Positions 24,275 through 33,289 of a stretch of DNA of 64,000 bases are shown piece by piece; within the stretch, counting starts at the first letter, position 1, and every line of letters begins with the position of its first letter. Origin of the DNA: Clostridia bacterium. Its GTDB lineage: Bacteria > Bacillota > Clostridia > Oscillospirales > CAG-272. Made by a program: the position numbers and the translations under genes. The DNA lies in the NCBI GenBank assembly GCA_017453305.1, contig JAFTKJ010000006.1:20966-84965 (forward strand), written 5' to 3'. A model generated the notes under the pieces. It was not told the DNA's origin. It saw nothing but the letters and a program-made list of their open reading frames with translations, and ran no database searches.

Positions 24275-25459
24275 ATGAATACGGAATTGACGCTGCTTGC
24301 CGAGCGGCTTGGTGTTACGGAGTATCCGGAGGAACTTGAGCCGATCTATGCAAGCCTTTGCCAAAAAGCGCCGCTTTGCGGAATCACCGAAACCATAGAA
24401 CAACTTCACTTGGAGTATGCCCCCTTTGGTAGCTACTATGATTTTGTTTTGCGTGGCACACGGGCGCTCTTAAACGACAAGGATCTGCTTGCATGGCTGA
24501 CGCTTGGCGTTACTTATTGTACGGAAGCAAGTGAAAAGGATGCCGCACGTTTTCCGATCCCTGCGGGGGACGGAAGTGAGGCAAGAGATGTTTTTCCCAT
24601 TCTTCTGGTTGCTTTGGAATTCCCGGAAACCGTAATCCGCCATCGTGCGCGCGGATTTGACGAGGCACAGATCAAAAAGAATCTTGGCAATCTTGGCGAA
24701 AATATTCGCGTTCATGATCTGACGCAAGGCAGACCATCGATCAGCCAAGGCTTATACACGTGGTTGACACACTATACCAAGGCGCGCATTTTTGATCACA
24801 TGGGATTCAATTTTCAAGCTTCCAATTGGGGCGATGAGGCGATGATGATTCGCAATCGCCAAAGCGGAGAATCCGTCTTTTTGATGCTCGGGGGGAACTT
24901 TACCGCAAACGGAACGTTGGTGGGACTGCGCGGCGCCGAGGACGTACCCGCCTTTTTTGAGGCAACGTTTGAGGAAACGGAGGATGCCTTTATCGGATAC
25001 CGTGCCGTTGGGCAGCGCGTTTGCACCGAGCGCGAGTGCTTTTCAAAAAAAGAATGGGAGGCAATTTTGCGCCCGGGGGATGACGTCATCAAATTCCATA
25101 TTCCGCGCGGCGCAAATTTTGATCCCGCACATGTGGATGAAAGTATGGAGCAGGGATGGGCTCTTTGCAAGAAATACTATCCCGAATGCGATTTTCGAAA
25201 GATTGTTTGCACCTCGTGGATGCTTGATCCAAAGCTTTTGGACATTCTTCCCGAGCATGCAAAGATTGCGCAGTTCATTCGTAGATTTATCCTGTTTCCC
25301 TCGAGAGATACCGCAGGGAATGCCTGCATGAGCTATGTTTGGCCCGGGGAAACCTGTCCCACCGAGGAGCTTCCCGAAAACACCTCTCTGCAACGCGGTA
25401 TCAAGCGCATGATGTTGGAAAACTCGTACATCTTTTGGACCTCCGGCGCTTGGAAATAA
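24275..25459 (+). CDS. GNAT_C-type acyltransferase domain protein
   Basis: 394 aa, start after GGAGGAAA. An N-terminal helical region (NAT_N-like, about 1-120) and a C-terminal region containing FHIPRGANFDPAHVDESM, RKIVCTSWMLDPKL and FIRRFILFPS match the two-domain acyltransferase family often annotated simply as acyltransferase. Acceptor unknown. It follows the creatininase pair with short spacing, so it probably acts in the same pathway. Confidence 0.6.
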   Translation: MNTELTLLAERLGVTEYPEELEPIYASLCQKAPLCGITETIEQLHLEYAPFGSYYDFVLRGTRALLNDKDLLAWLTLGVTYCTEASEKDAARFPIPAGDGSEARDVFPILLVALEFPETVIRHRARGFDEAQIKKNLGNLGENIRVHDLTQGRPSISQGLYTWLTHYTKARIFDHMGFNFQASNWGDEAMMIRNRQSGESVFLMLGGNFTANGTLVGLRGAEDVPAFFEATFEETEDAFIGYRAVGQRVCTERECFSKKEWEAILRPGDDVIKFHIPRGANFDPAHVDESMEQGWALCKKYYPECDFRKIVCTSWMLDPKLLDILPEHAKIAQFIRRFILFPSRDTAGNACMSYVWPGETCPTEELPENTSLQRGIKRMMLENSYIFWTSGAWK

Positions 25460-25487
25460 AAAAGAACTGATTCCAAAAAAGAAAGGA

Positions 25488-25793
25488 ATGATTGTTTTGA
25501 GTGAAATTCTTGAAATTCTGATGGTTGTCAGCTTTGGCGCATCCTGGCCCTTTAACGTGGTCAAATCGTTTCGGGCGAGAACCACAAAAGGGAAGAGCCT
25601 GCTCTTCCTTTGCCTGATTCTGTTCGGCTACGTTGCGGGCATCATTTCCAAGCTGGTCAACGAATCTTACATGGCGTCCTTTGCCTCCAAATGGTACGTG
25701 CTCTTTTTCTACGTGCTCAATTTTATCATGGTGGGCGCCGATCTGATCCTTTACGTCAGAAACTACAAGCTGGATAGGGAGCGTGAAAAATAA
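25488..25793 (+). CDS. Small PQ-loop (SemiSWEET-like) membrane protein
   Basis: About 100 aa with three transmembrane helices. GASWPFNVVKSFRARTTKGKS carries the Pro-containing loop typical of PQ-loop/SWEET half transporters. The ATG at 25488 is too close to the GAAAGGA ribosome site; the TTG at 25497 (MSEILEILMVVSFG) has better spacing and matches family N-termini. Overlaps the next gene by one base (TAATG). Half-SWEETs dimerise to move sugars or small metabolites, so it may export or import the substrate of this cluster. Confidence 0.65.
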   Translation: MIVLSEILEILMVVSFGASWPFNVVKSFRARTTKGKSLLFLCLILFGYVAGIISKLVNESYMASFASKWYVLFFYVLNFIMVGADLILYVRNYKLDREREK

Positions 25794-26542
25794 TGCTTTA
25801 CGCCGATCTTGCTTACGGTAAAAACGATGCACAGCGGCTGGATCTGTATCTTCCGGAAACATCTGCCACAGCGATGATGGTCTATTTTCACGGCGGTGGA
25901 TTGAACGCGGGAGATAAGGACGGCTCTAAATACTTTGCCCCCTATCTTGCAGAACGTGGGATTGCGGTTGCCACGGCAAATTACCGCATGTATCCCGATG
26001 CGCGCTTTCCCGATTTTGTGGAGGATGCCGCGGCGGCGGTTGCTTGGGCGCGAGATTATATGCGTACGCATCTTGGGTGCGATAGACTGTACGTTGGTGG
26101 AAGCTCCGCGGGCGGGTATCTTTCGATGATGCTCTGCTTTGACAAGCGATATTTGGAGCAGGCAGGCGTTGCGCCGACTGAGGTCAGCGGATATTTTCAC
26201 GATGCGGGACAGCCTACCGCACATTTTAACGTTTTGCGCGAGCGCGGCGTGGACTCTCGCCGTGTGATCGTGGATGAAACGGCACCGCTGTATTACATTG
26301 GCTTGGAGGAATCCTATTCTCCCATGCGATTTATCGTTTCGGATCAGGATGTGCACGGTAGGTACGAGCAGACCATGCTGGTCCTCTCGGCGCTTTCTCA
26401 CTTCCAATATACGGGCTTTGATCACGTAGTTGTGCACGGGAAGCATTGCGCCTATTGGAATCAAAGCGATGAGAATGGCGAGAGCCGACTCGGGCGCATG
26501 ATCCTTGATTTTATTCAACACGTTGAACATTTACCAAAATAA
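25793..26542 (+). CDS. Alpha/beta-hydrolase, carboxylesterase type
   Basis: 249 aa. Oxyanion motif HGGG (33-36), nucleophile elbow GSSAG (Ser105) and a late His in VVHGKH. Similar to hormone-sensitive-lipase-like small-ester hydrolases. Coupled to the PQ-loop gene by a one-base overlap, last gene of the run that begins with the creatininases, followed by a strong terminator. Could remove acyl groups added by the acyltransferase in this cluster, which is inference. Confidence 0.75.
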   Translation: MLYADLAYGKNDAQRLDLYLPETSATAMMVYFHGGGLNAGDKDGSKYFAPYLAERGIAVATANYRMYPDARFPDFVEDAAAAVAWARDYMRTHLGCDRLYVGGSSAGGYLSMMLCFDKRYLEQAGVAPTEVSGYFHDAGQPTAHFNVLRERGVDSRRVIVDETAPLYYIGLEESYSPMRFIVSDQDVHGRYEQTMLVLSALSHFQYTGFDHVVVHGKHCAYWNQSDENGESRLGRMILDFIQHVEHLPK

Positions 26543-26554
26543 AACACCAATGCA

Positions 26555-26595
26555 ACCGCCCCGTTCCAAATGTAGGAACGGGGCGGTGTGTATTT
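26555..26595. terminator. Terminator between convergent operons
   Basis: ACCGCCCCGTTCC / GGAACGGGGCGGT stem with a 7-base loop and nearby T-run. Very similar to 36741-36772. Confidence 0.8.
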
Positions 26596-27498
26596 TTAAA
26601 GCATGGTTTGCGTATCGTTGGGATCTCCCTCGCGTGCGAGCTTGTATTCCTCCGACCAATCCAGATAGCGGTATTTTTCACCTCTGGGATCGGTTTGGAT
26701 CCAATTGGTCAGCATATCAAGCATTTCCTCGGTCCAGGTCGCTCTGTCGATCTGCGCGGTGGTAAATCTGCCCGCGGAGATCATATCAAAGCCAAAATCA
26801 TCCTTGACGTGCGTTTTTGCCGCGCCCTCAACAACCTCCTTGACCAGGTGGCTGGGAATGAACAGCACGCCGCCGCCCGCACCGTATACAATATCACCGG
26901 GAAGAACGGTTGCCTTGCCGATTCTCGTAATGCCGTTAAAATCCTTGATGACAAACTCACGGATCGGGGTGGGGTCAATGCCTCTGTAATAGACCTGAAC
27001 GTCGGGGACCTGCTTCATCTGCTCGGTATCGCGGATGCCGCCCCAAATAACGCCGCCGCCCGTTTTGGTACGGGTGCGAATGGCAGTGGTCAGGTTTCCG
27101 CCAAGAAAGGTGCCCTTGTAGATCTTGTCGTACATGTCAACCACCACAACGTCGCCCTCGACCAGCGTATCGATCACCCACTGATTGAAGTTGCCCTTTC
27201 TGCCTTCCTTTTTTCCTTGCCCCATGGCAACGTCCAAAAGGTCGGGACGGGTGGGGACGTAGGTCGCGGTAACGGCACGGCCGATCAGCTTTCTGCCGTC
27301 GTCGTGCAGGGTTTTGAGGTCGCCCTCAAATTGGCTTTCGTAGCCCTTTAAGTAGATGGGCTTCCAAAGCTCCTCCAGGGTCATTTTATACATTTCATCG
27401 ATGTACTTTTGCTCTACCTTCGGGCGTCCGTCGGGGAATCTTTCTCCTTTCCAAAGGGGAGTCAAGGCAATAATTTCATCTCTGTCATTAAATTTCAT
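26596..27498 (-). CDS. RraA-family protein (aldolase-like)
   Basis: 300 aa. The RraA/HMG-aldolase core is visible: DGRKLIGRAVTATYVP, a GTFLGGNLTTAIRTRTKTGGGVIWGGIRD block with the substrate-binding Gly-Arg and metal Asp, then PGDIVYGAGGGVLFIP. Extensions of about 60 aa at each end make it longer than classic RraA (about 160). Last gene of the hexuronate operon and overlapping the GH39 gene by four bases. Family members cleave or decarboxylate 2-keto-4-hydroxy acids; in this operon it could act on a keto-acid such as KDG or a derivative, since no kdgA is present. That role is inferred. Confidence 0.75.
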   Translation of the reverse strand: MKFNDRDEIIALTPLWKGERFPDGRPKVEQKYIDEMYKMTLEELWKPIYLKGYESQFEGDLKTLHDDGRKLIGRAVTATYVPTRPDLLDVAMGQGKKEGRKGNFNQWVIDTLVEGDVVVVDMYDKIYKGTFLGGNLTTAIRTRTKTGGGVIWGGIRDTEQMKQVPDVQVYYRGIDPTPIREFVIKDFNGITRIGKATVLPGDIVYGAGGGVLFIPSHLVKEVVEGAAKTHVKDDFGFDMISAGRFTTAQIDRATWTEEMLDMLTNWIQTDPRGEKYRYLDWSEEYKLAREGDPNDTQTML

Positions 27499-28982
27499 TT
27501 TGCTTCTCCTTTCACCGTAACCAGATACGTGCAGTTGGCTGTCAGATCAAGCTTGATCTCGTCGGTCTTTCCTGAAAAGATCGGCGTCAGAAGCCCCTCG
27601 CTTTGCAGGAGCTTCAGTTGCTCCGCATTCGGGACGAGCATATCGTTTTTCAATGCCATAGCATAGGGGTTGGTATGCGTTTTGTCGATGCAGTAGATCT
27701 CAATTTCCTTTCCGTCAAGGCTGTCGGAAAGGGCAAGAATCTCGGTGCGCGCGGGCAGATCCTCATCAAACAGCTCGGAGGCGTAGGTCAAAAGGATCGC
27801 GTAATCGCCGTTTTCGGTCTTGGTGGGGATCACGAAGATATTTTCGTCCTCCACCTCTGCAGGCAAAAGTCCCTCGCCGAGCCTGGATGCCATAAGGTGC
27901 GCGTTGTAGATGGGCTTTGCGATAAAGTTGAGGGTGAAGAAATTGCGGAAGCCCGTAAAGTCCTCTACCATTTCGTGCTGTCCCGAAAGGCAGATCATCA
28001 GTGTTGCCGCGTGGAAATCGTGCTTGATGAACTCGGACACCAGCTTGACGTAATAAGCGGCAAACTTTTCGGTTTCGCGGAACATCAGCGAGGGGCATTC
28101 CTCCTTGTTGAGGAATCCGCCTGTTGCAAAGCCCCACTCGTCAATTACGACCTTGGTATCCCCATAGCCGTGCTCCTTGATGGTCTTTGCGTATTTTTGA
28201 TGCCGTTTGATATTGTTTGCAACGGTAATGACGCGCGAGCCGTCGTTCAGCTCCTCGGGCATACAGCCGTAGTTATGGAAGGAGATAAAGTCAAGGCGCA
28301 GCTTATTTTCGGTAACGTAATCCAAAAATCTGCCCAAAAAATCCTGCCTGTGCGCAAGCGCAGGACCGCCGATGGTCATTTTTTCGGAGGCGCGTCTGAT
28401 GCCGTTTTCGTAAGCCTTGTAGAGCTTGCAGTACTCGGCGCATCGGATTTCCCATTGATCCTCATGTACGTCACCCATAAAGAAGGCGGCAACGTCGGGC
28501 TCGTTAAAGCATTGAAGCTGCCATTTTGCAACAACGTCCTCGCCGTAGCGCTCGATGTTGTGCTTGGTGTATTCGTAGCAGATCTCCTCCCAAAGGGCGT
28601 AGTCGCATGGAATGGAGGTGTTCCACATTTTTCCTTTATAGCGTGTCTTGTTTTTGGAGACGCTGGTCTTGCTGGAGGTGCTGGCGGCAATGCAGTCGGG
28701 CATGCCCGCATAGGCGACCAACAGCTTAAAGCCGAGAGAGGTCAGGTAATCGAGGCGCAGGTCGCTCAAACGGAAGTCGTAGCAGAGCTTTCCGTCCTCA
28801 TCGAGGTAAACGATATCCTCGAACATGGAATATACTCTGACGGTGTGGATCGATTTGTCTGCGGCAAGGCGGTCGAGAATGCGTCTGCCCCAAGGATCCT
28901 CTACGGCGTCGGTGGGATGAAAGAGTGCCGTGCTCCAAAAGTTTTCTTGCTTTTTGATGATCTCATTTCCAATTTTAATCAT
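27495..28982 (-). CDS. GH39-type glycoside hydrolase
   Basis: 495 aa. TIM-barrel with the clan GH-A pair: acid/base in CFNEPD (Glu161) and nucleophile in VVIDEWG (Glu282), followed by a C-terminal beta-sandwich (from about 390). GH39 contains beta-xylosidases and alpha-iduronidases. The uronate-degrading neighbours make a uronidase attractive. No signal peptide, so it acts on imported oligosaccharides. Overlaps uxuA by eight bases and the RraA-like gene by four, so it is translationally coupled on both sides. Confidence 0.75.
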   Translation of the reverse strand: MIKIGNEIIKKQENFWSTALFHPTDAVEDPWGRRILDRLAADKSIHTVRVYSMFEDIVYLDEDGKLCYDFRLSDLRLDYLTSLGFKLLVAYAGMPDCIAASTSSKTSVSKNKTRYKGKMWNTSIPCDYALWEEICYEYTKHNIERYGEDVVAKWQLQCFNEPDVAAFFMGDVHEDQWEIRCAEYCKLYKAYENGIRRASEKMTIGGPALAHRQDFLGRFLDYVTENKLRLDFISFHNYGCMPEELNDGSRVITVANNIKRHQKYAKTIKEHGYGDTKVVIDEWGFATGGFLNKEECPSLMFRETEKFAAYYVKLVSEFIKHDFHAATLMICLSGQHEMVEDFTGFRNFFTLNFIAKPIYNAHLMASRLGEGLLPAEVEDENIFVIPTKTENGDYAILLTYASELFDEDLPARTEILALSDSLDGKEIEIYCIDKTHTNPYAMALKNDMLVPNAEQLKLLQSEGLLTPIFSGKTDEIKLDLTANCTYLVTVKGEAK

Positions 28983-29964
28983 ATTTATGTTCTCCTTTGC
29001 TTGAAAGGGATGTATTCAATGCGTCGTTTGCCTCAAGAATGCCCTTGAGGTAGCCAATGGCAAACAGTCTGCCCATGGCATCGTAGCCTGCAAAACTTGA
29101 GGTCTCGCCCGCCATTGTGGGAACGTGGTCCACGCGGATCGGCACGTCAACGCCGTATTTTTTGTAAACGCGCATGATCTGTGCCATATCAATGGCACCG
29201 TTGTCGTGGAAGGTCTCGCGGAAGTGGTGAAGCTCTCCTACCGTGTTTCTGAAATGAACGAGATAGATGCGATCGGCAAACTCCTTGATCGTATCCTCCA
29301 GATCCTCGCCCATGATGTAGTAATTTGCCTGACACATCGTAATGCCGAGGCTGTCGCTTTTGACGATCCCATTTACGGCGTGTCTGATATTTTTGCGCGA
29401 GATCATGATTCTTTCCACGTCGCCAAGGCGCGGCACGGGCGGATCGTCGGGGTGGAGGGCGAGCTTGATGCCGTATTTTTCGGCATCGGGAATGACCGCC
29501 TTGATAAAGTACTCGTAGTTGCTCCAAAGCTCATCGGCGGTGATCTTTGCTCCCGTGGGGGTAAAGTCTGCCATCTTGAACTCGGTCACGCGTGCGCCGC
29601 CGCGTTCGGGAACGGTGCTTGACGTGCGGAGCCAACCGATGTGCGCCATCCAGTTAAAGCAGATGGTATTGATCCCAAGGCTTTGCATGATAGGGAACAT
29701 CTTGAGCACGCGCTCAATGCAGGCATCCCGAAGCTCGTCTCCTGCCTTGATGTGGTCGTGCACCTCGTTGGGCATTGGTTCAATGACAAGCGGCTGGATG
29801 CCAAAGTCTGTAAAGCGATCGTAAACCGTTTGCCAATGCGAGGGATCGGTCAGATCAAAATCGGCGGTCTCGGGAAGGCGGATCACGCCGTGACGGACAC
29901 CCGACTGGAGAGCAAAATCCCAGGTCGCGTCGTGCGTGCTTCTGAAATAATCGGTTAAAATCAT
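28975..29964 (-). CDS. uxuA: Mannonate dehydratase
   Basis: 329 aa. Converts D-mannonate to 2-keto-3-deoxygluconate. Diagnostic segments LALHPDDPP, YLVHFRNTVG, FHDNGAIDM and PIRVDHVPTM carry the metal and substrate residues of UxuA. Slightly shorter than the usual 350-395 aa, but complete from MILTDYFRSTHD to the stop. Third step of the glucuronate pathway, directly after the isomerase and reductase genes. Confidence 0.9.
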   Translation of the reverse strand: MILTDYFRSTHDATWDFALQSGVRHGVIRLPETADFDLTDPSHWQTVYDRFTDFGIQPLVIEPMPNEVHDHIKAGDELRDACIERVLKMFPIMQSLGINTICFNWMAHIGWLRTSSTVPERGGARVTEFKMADFTPTGAKITADELWSNYEYFIKAVIPDAEKYGIKLALHPDDPPVPRLGDVERIMISRKNIRHAVNGIVKSDSLGITMCQANYYIMGEDLEDTIKEFADRIYLVHFRNTVGELHHFRETFHDNGAIDMAQIMRVYKKYGVDVPIRVDHVPTMAGETSSFAGYDAMGRLFAIGYLKGILEANDALNTSLSSKGEHKYD

Positions 29965-29993
29965 TGCAGGTCACCTCAATTTTTTCTTCGGGA

Positions 29994-30842
29994 TCAAACG
30001 CCGCCAAGCGTCAAAAATCCACCGTCCACGGGAATGGTAGCACCTGTCACGAACGCCGACGCCTCGTCATTGAGGAGCCACTCGGCACAGCCGAGCAGAT
30101 CGGCAGCCTGACCGAATCTTCCCATGGGGGTATGAGAGATTACGCTTTCGCCGCGCTTGGTCAAGCCTTCCTCTACTGTTCCAAGGTAAGCCTTGCTGCG
30201 CTCGTTTACCATAAATCCGGGCGCGATCGCATTGATGCGGATGTTGGCGGGCGCAAAGTAAGCGGCAAAGGATTGCGTCAGATTGGTGATTGCCGCCTTG
30301 CTCATTGCATAGGCAAAGCAACGGGTAAGGGGACAGTAGGAGTTCATGGAGGCAAAGTTGATCACACTGCCGCCGCCAAGCTTTACCATTTGCTTTGCAA
30401 ACTCCATGGTCGGAATGACCGTTCCCATGGTGTTGATGTTGAGCACGCTTTCAAACGCGTCCATATCGATGTCATAAAGCCCTCTTGTGCCCTCGGGGAG
30501 CTCGCCCGTCAGCTCACGGGGGTCAAAGCTTGTAATGGTGGGCATCGCCTTTGCGTTGTTTCCACCCGCGCCATTGACAAGACAGGAGCAAAGACCGACG
30601 TTTTCCTCTACGTATCTTGCAAGTGCCGCAACGCCCTCGCGGTCGGTCACGTCGCAGGCATAGGTGTAGGCGGTGCCGCCAAGACGGGCGATCTTTTCTG
30701 CTACTGCCTGCAGCTTTTCCTCGGTTCTTCCAACCAGCACGACCTTGGCACCGAGCTTTGCCATGTGGATCGAAATTTCGGAGCAGAGCGTGCCGCCCGC
30801 ACCCGTTACCACAACGACCTTGTTTTCAAAATTTGCGTTCAT
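29994..30842 (-). CDS. SDR-family fructuronate reductase (D-mannonate oxidoreductase), UxuB equivalent
   Basis: 282 aa. Rossmann motif VVVTGAGGTL (about 11-20), DVTD, the SDR Tyr-x-x-x-Lys in FAYAMSKAA and a C-terminal VDGG. In Gram-positive bacteria the reduction of fructuronate to mannonate is done by an SDR enzyme of this type (YjmF/UxuB-like). Located between uxaC and uxuA and overlapping uxaC by four bases, exactly where this step belongs. Specific substrate rests on context. Confidence 0.8.
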   Translation of the reverse strand: MNANFENKVVVVTGAGGTLCSEISIHMAKLGAKVVLVGRTEEKLQAVAEKIARLGGTAYTYACDVTDREGVAALARYVEENVGLCSCLVNGAGGNNAKAMPTITSFDPRELTGELPEGTRGLYDIDMDAFESVLNINTMGTVIPTMEFAKQMVKLGGGSVINFASMNSYCPLTRCFAYAMSKAAITNLTQSFAAYFAPANIRINAIAPGFMVNERSKAYLGTVEEGLTKRGESVISHTPMGRFGQAADLLGCAEWLLNDEASAFVTGATIPVDGGFLTLGGV

Positions 30843-32194
30843 TTGTTTTCACCAATCCTTCTCAAAGCATTTTTAAAAGATATTTTTTCAACGATTTCAC
30901 CAAGCGTACGCACGTCGGTTTGGAAGATGCCGCCGTCGTACTTTTCGCCCAGCCAGGAGCAAAGCACACGTCTGAAATAATCGTGCCGCACGAACGATAG
31001 GATGCTGCGCGAGTCGGTCGTCATACCGATAAACTCCGAAAGCACGCCAAACGAGGAGATGCATTCAAAGGTGTTGACCATTCCATGGCGGTGATCGCAC
31101 CACCACCAAGCAGGGCCAAGCTCAACCTTTGCGGCAACATGGTCTTCCGAGAAGGAGCCCTCCAGCACCGAGATGGCGGCGTGATCCTTCATATCAAGCG
31201 GAAAGAGCACGGTTTTCGGCAGTCCGCCGAGATCCTCCATTGCTGAGAGGAGATCTACCACGTGCGATACGCGCAGGCTACCGCCCACCGCGGCATATCC
31301 GCCGGCAGGACCTGCCAGGCGCGCGAGTCGGCTGCTGGTCTTTCTTTTGGCGTCCAGGTGGAGCAGCAGGGTGTAATTTCTTTTTGCGTATTCCGCTCCA
31401 AGACGAGCAAGGATCGCACTTTTCAACGCTGTGGAATCCTGCAGGGGCAATGCTTCGCCGGCAAGGAGCCTTGCAAGTCTTGCATCGTTTGCTCCGTCGT
31501 CCGGGAGGAAGGCAAAGCCGTCGTCCAGCGCGTGGTCGGCAAATTTACAGCCTGCCGCCGAGAATTGATCCAACCGCTTGGCAATTGCCGCGAGGTAGCC
31601 GTCAAGTGTCGTGCTCCCGTTGTCGCCGCACGCCAAATCCGCGATCAGCTCTTTTGTGGGGGAGAGCAGATTGTCGCCGCGCAGGGAGGGCGCAAAGCCT
31701 TTGCGCGAATAGGGGGAGAGGTCGTCAAGGATCCCCGCAACGGGGGACTGATATTGGATGCCAAAGCGCGAAAGGATCGCTTGGCAACGATACTCCTCAC
31801 TGCCAAGCATTTCGGTGACGGTATCATAGATGCGGTCGGCGTTTTCGGAAGAGGGAATTTCGTCCAAGCCGAATACGGTTGCAAGCTCCATCAGCGACCA
31901 ATCGTACACGGGATTTCCCACAAGATAGGGGAATACCGATGCGAATTTGCGGAATTTTTCACGCGGCGATGCATCTCCCGTAATATACTGCTCGGGAATG
32001 CCCGAGATGCGCATCAGGCGGTGCTTGTACGGGTCGGGGGCAAGCCACAGCTCGGTCAAATTTTCAAATTTTTTGTTCGTCTGTACGTCCGCGGCGCTGA
32101 TGTGGTTGTGATAATCCACAATGGGAAGTGCCTTTGCGTGATCCTCATACAAAAGCTTGGCGGTTTTTCCGTTCAAAAGAAACGAATCGTTCAT
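30839..32194 (-). CDS. uxaC: Glucuronate isomerase
   Basis: 451 aa. Isomerises D-glucuronate to fructuronate (or galacturonate to tagaturonate). Family hallmarks: VDYHNHISAADV (26-37), LWLAPDPYKHRLMR, and the C-terminal GMTTDSRSILSFVRHDYFRRVL. First gene of the minus-strand operon uxaC-SDR-uxuA-GH39-RraA. Its promoter region is shared with the divergent AraC gene, has TATAAT (32272-32267) but a poor -35, suggesting dependence on an activator. Confidence 0.92.
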   Translation of the reverse strand: MNDSFLLNGKTAKLLYEDHAKALPIVDYHNHISAADVQTNKKFENLTELWLAPDPYKHRLMRISGIPEQYITGDASPREKFRKFASVFPYLVGNPVYDWSLMELATVFGLDEIPSSENADRIYDTVTEMLGSEEYRCQAILSRFGIQYQSPVAGILDDLSPYSRKGFAPSLRGDNLLSPTKELIADLACGDNGSTTLDGYLAAIAKRLDQFSAAGCKFADHALDDGFAFLPDDGANDARLARLLAGEALPLQDSTALKSAILARLGAEYAKRNYTLLLHLDAKRKTSSRLARLAGPAGGYAAVGGSLRVSHVVDLLSAMEDLGGLPKTVLFPLDMKDHAAISVLEGSFSEDHVAAKVELGPAWWWCDHRHGMVNTFECISSFGVLSEFIGMTTDSRSILSFVRHDYFRRVLCSWLGEKYDGGIFQTDVRTLGEIVEKISFKNALRRIGENK

Positions 32195-32266
32195 TTTTGT
32201 TCTCCCTTTCGTAAAGCTGCAATGCGGCAGTAGTGTCGCTTGGTTTTCTCTTCTTCATTTTACCAT

Positions 32267-32295
32267 ATTATACGATCCGAAGCAACCCCTAAAAC
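32267..32295 (-). promoter_or_regulatory. Probable activator-dependent promoter of the hexuronate operon
   Basis: TATAAT on the minus strand at 32272-32267; the expected -35 position reads GTTTTA, far from consensus. Confidence 0.45.
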
Positions 32296-32328
32296 GATAT
32301 TTTTTAACACAATTCGATCATTTTTGAA

Positions 32329-32357
32329 TTGACAAAAAGATTCAGGCGTGCTATAAT
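32329..32357 (+). promoter_or_regulatory. Promoter of the hexuronate AraC regulator
   Basis: TTGACA at 32329, 17-base spacer, TATAAT at 32352. Confidence 0.8.
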
Positions 32358-32374
32358 GATCACGAGGTGATACA

Positions 32375-33151
32375 ATGCGATTTCAATATATTTCCGAGCA
32401 GCCGCGCTTTACCGTTCGGGACATTGACGTGGTGGACGTTGCACGGGATAAAAATTTCAGCCATTCCTACCGCACGGGGCGCATCAAGCACGGCTTTATT
32501 TACACCGTGCAAGGGCAGATCTGCTACAGCTTTGTCTCGGGGGAGGAGAAGAAGATCTACGCCAAAACGGGCGAGCTGGTGTTCGTCCCCAAGAACTGTG
32601 CATATACGGGAACGTATCTGGAGGACGGCACGGAGCTGAAGATCGTACAGTTTGAGCTTGCGGACGGCACCCTTCCCGAATATCTTCTGCAGCCAAAAAG
32701 GATCGAGCTTCCCGATGCGGCAAATCTGATCGAACGTTTTTTCCTTTTGAATAAAAACGGTTTGGAGGCGCATCCGTTCTATTATCTTTCGGGCTTGTAC
32801 GAGCTGCTTTGGAAGATCGACGGAGCTTACTCCAGCATTCCAAAACGCTACAAAAAGCTCCGCGCCGCGCTGGGGGAGATGTCGGAGCGTTATTACGAGG
32901 ATCGCCCGATCTCTTACTACGCCGCGCTTTGCGGCATGAGTGAGGTGAACTTTCGCAGGCTCTTTCGTGATTATACGGGAAAAACGCCCGTTGAGTACCG
33001 AAACGATATCCGCCTGGAAAATGCCGCCGTCCTGCTTGGGAGCGGCGAATACACCGTGTCCGAGGCGGCGGAGTCTTGCGGTTTTTCCAATCTCTCATTC
33101 TTTACCCGCCTTTACAAAAGAAGGTACGGTCACACACCCAAAGACGAGTAA
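32375..33151 (+). CDS. AraC-family transcriptional regulator of the hexuronate operon
   Basis: 258 aa. N-terminal cupin-like sensor (about 1-130), C-terminal double HTH (about 165-258): the first helix pair around ISYYAALCGMSEVNFRRLFRDYTG, the second around TVSEAAESCGFSNLSFFTRLYKRRYGHTP. Start after GAGGTGA. Divergent from uxaC, which marks it as the local regulator responding to a uronate. After the gene, 33152-33289 holds only short imperfect repeats with GCC-TTCGGC-type mini hairpins. Confidence 0.85.
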   Translation: MRFQYISEQPRFTVRDIDVVDVARDKNFSHSYRTGRIKHGFIYTVQGQICYSFVSGEEKKIYAKTGELVFVPKNCAYTGTYLEDGTELKIVQFELADGTLPEYLLQPKRIELPDAANLIERFFLLNKNGLEAHPFYYLSGLYELLWKIDGAYSSIPKRYKKLRAALGEMSERYYEDRPISYYAALCGMSEVNFRRLFRDYTGKTPVEYRNDIRLENAAVLLGSGEYTVSEAAESCGFSNLSFFTRLYKRRYGHTPKDE

Positions 33152-33289
33152 GTGGGCGTGAGCGTTTCTTCTTTTGTGATGGCACGTTCTGTGATAAAGT
33201 AGGTCGCGGAACGATGTTTGCCTTTGCAGGCAAGTGATGTCGGCTTCATCTTGTGATGTTGTGCCTTCGGCAAACTCACATTTGTGAGC

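Noticed and set aside
27603-29048. A 481-codon plus-strand frame
   Set aside because: Antisense to the GH39 gene, whose catalytic Glu motifs and operon context are clear.
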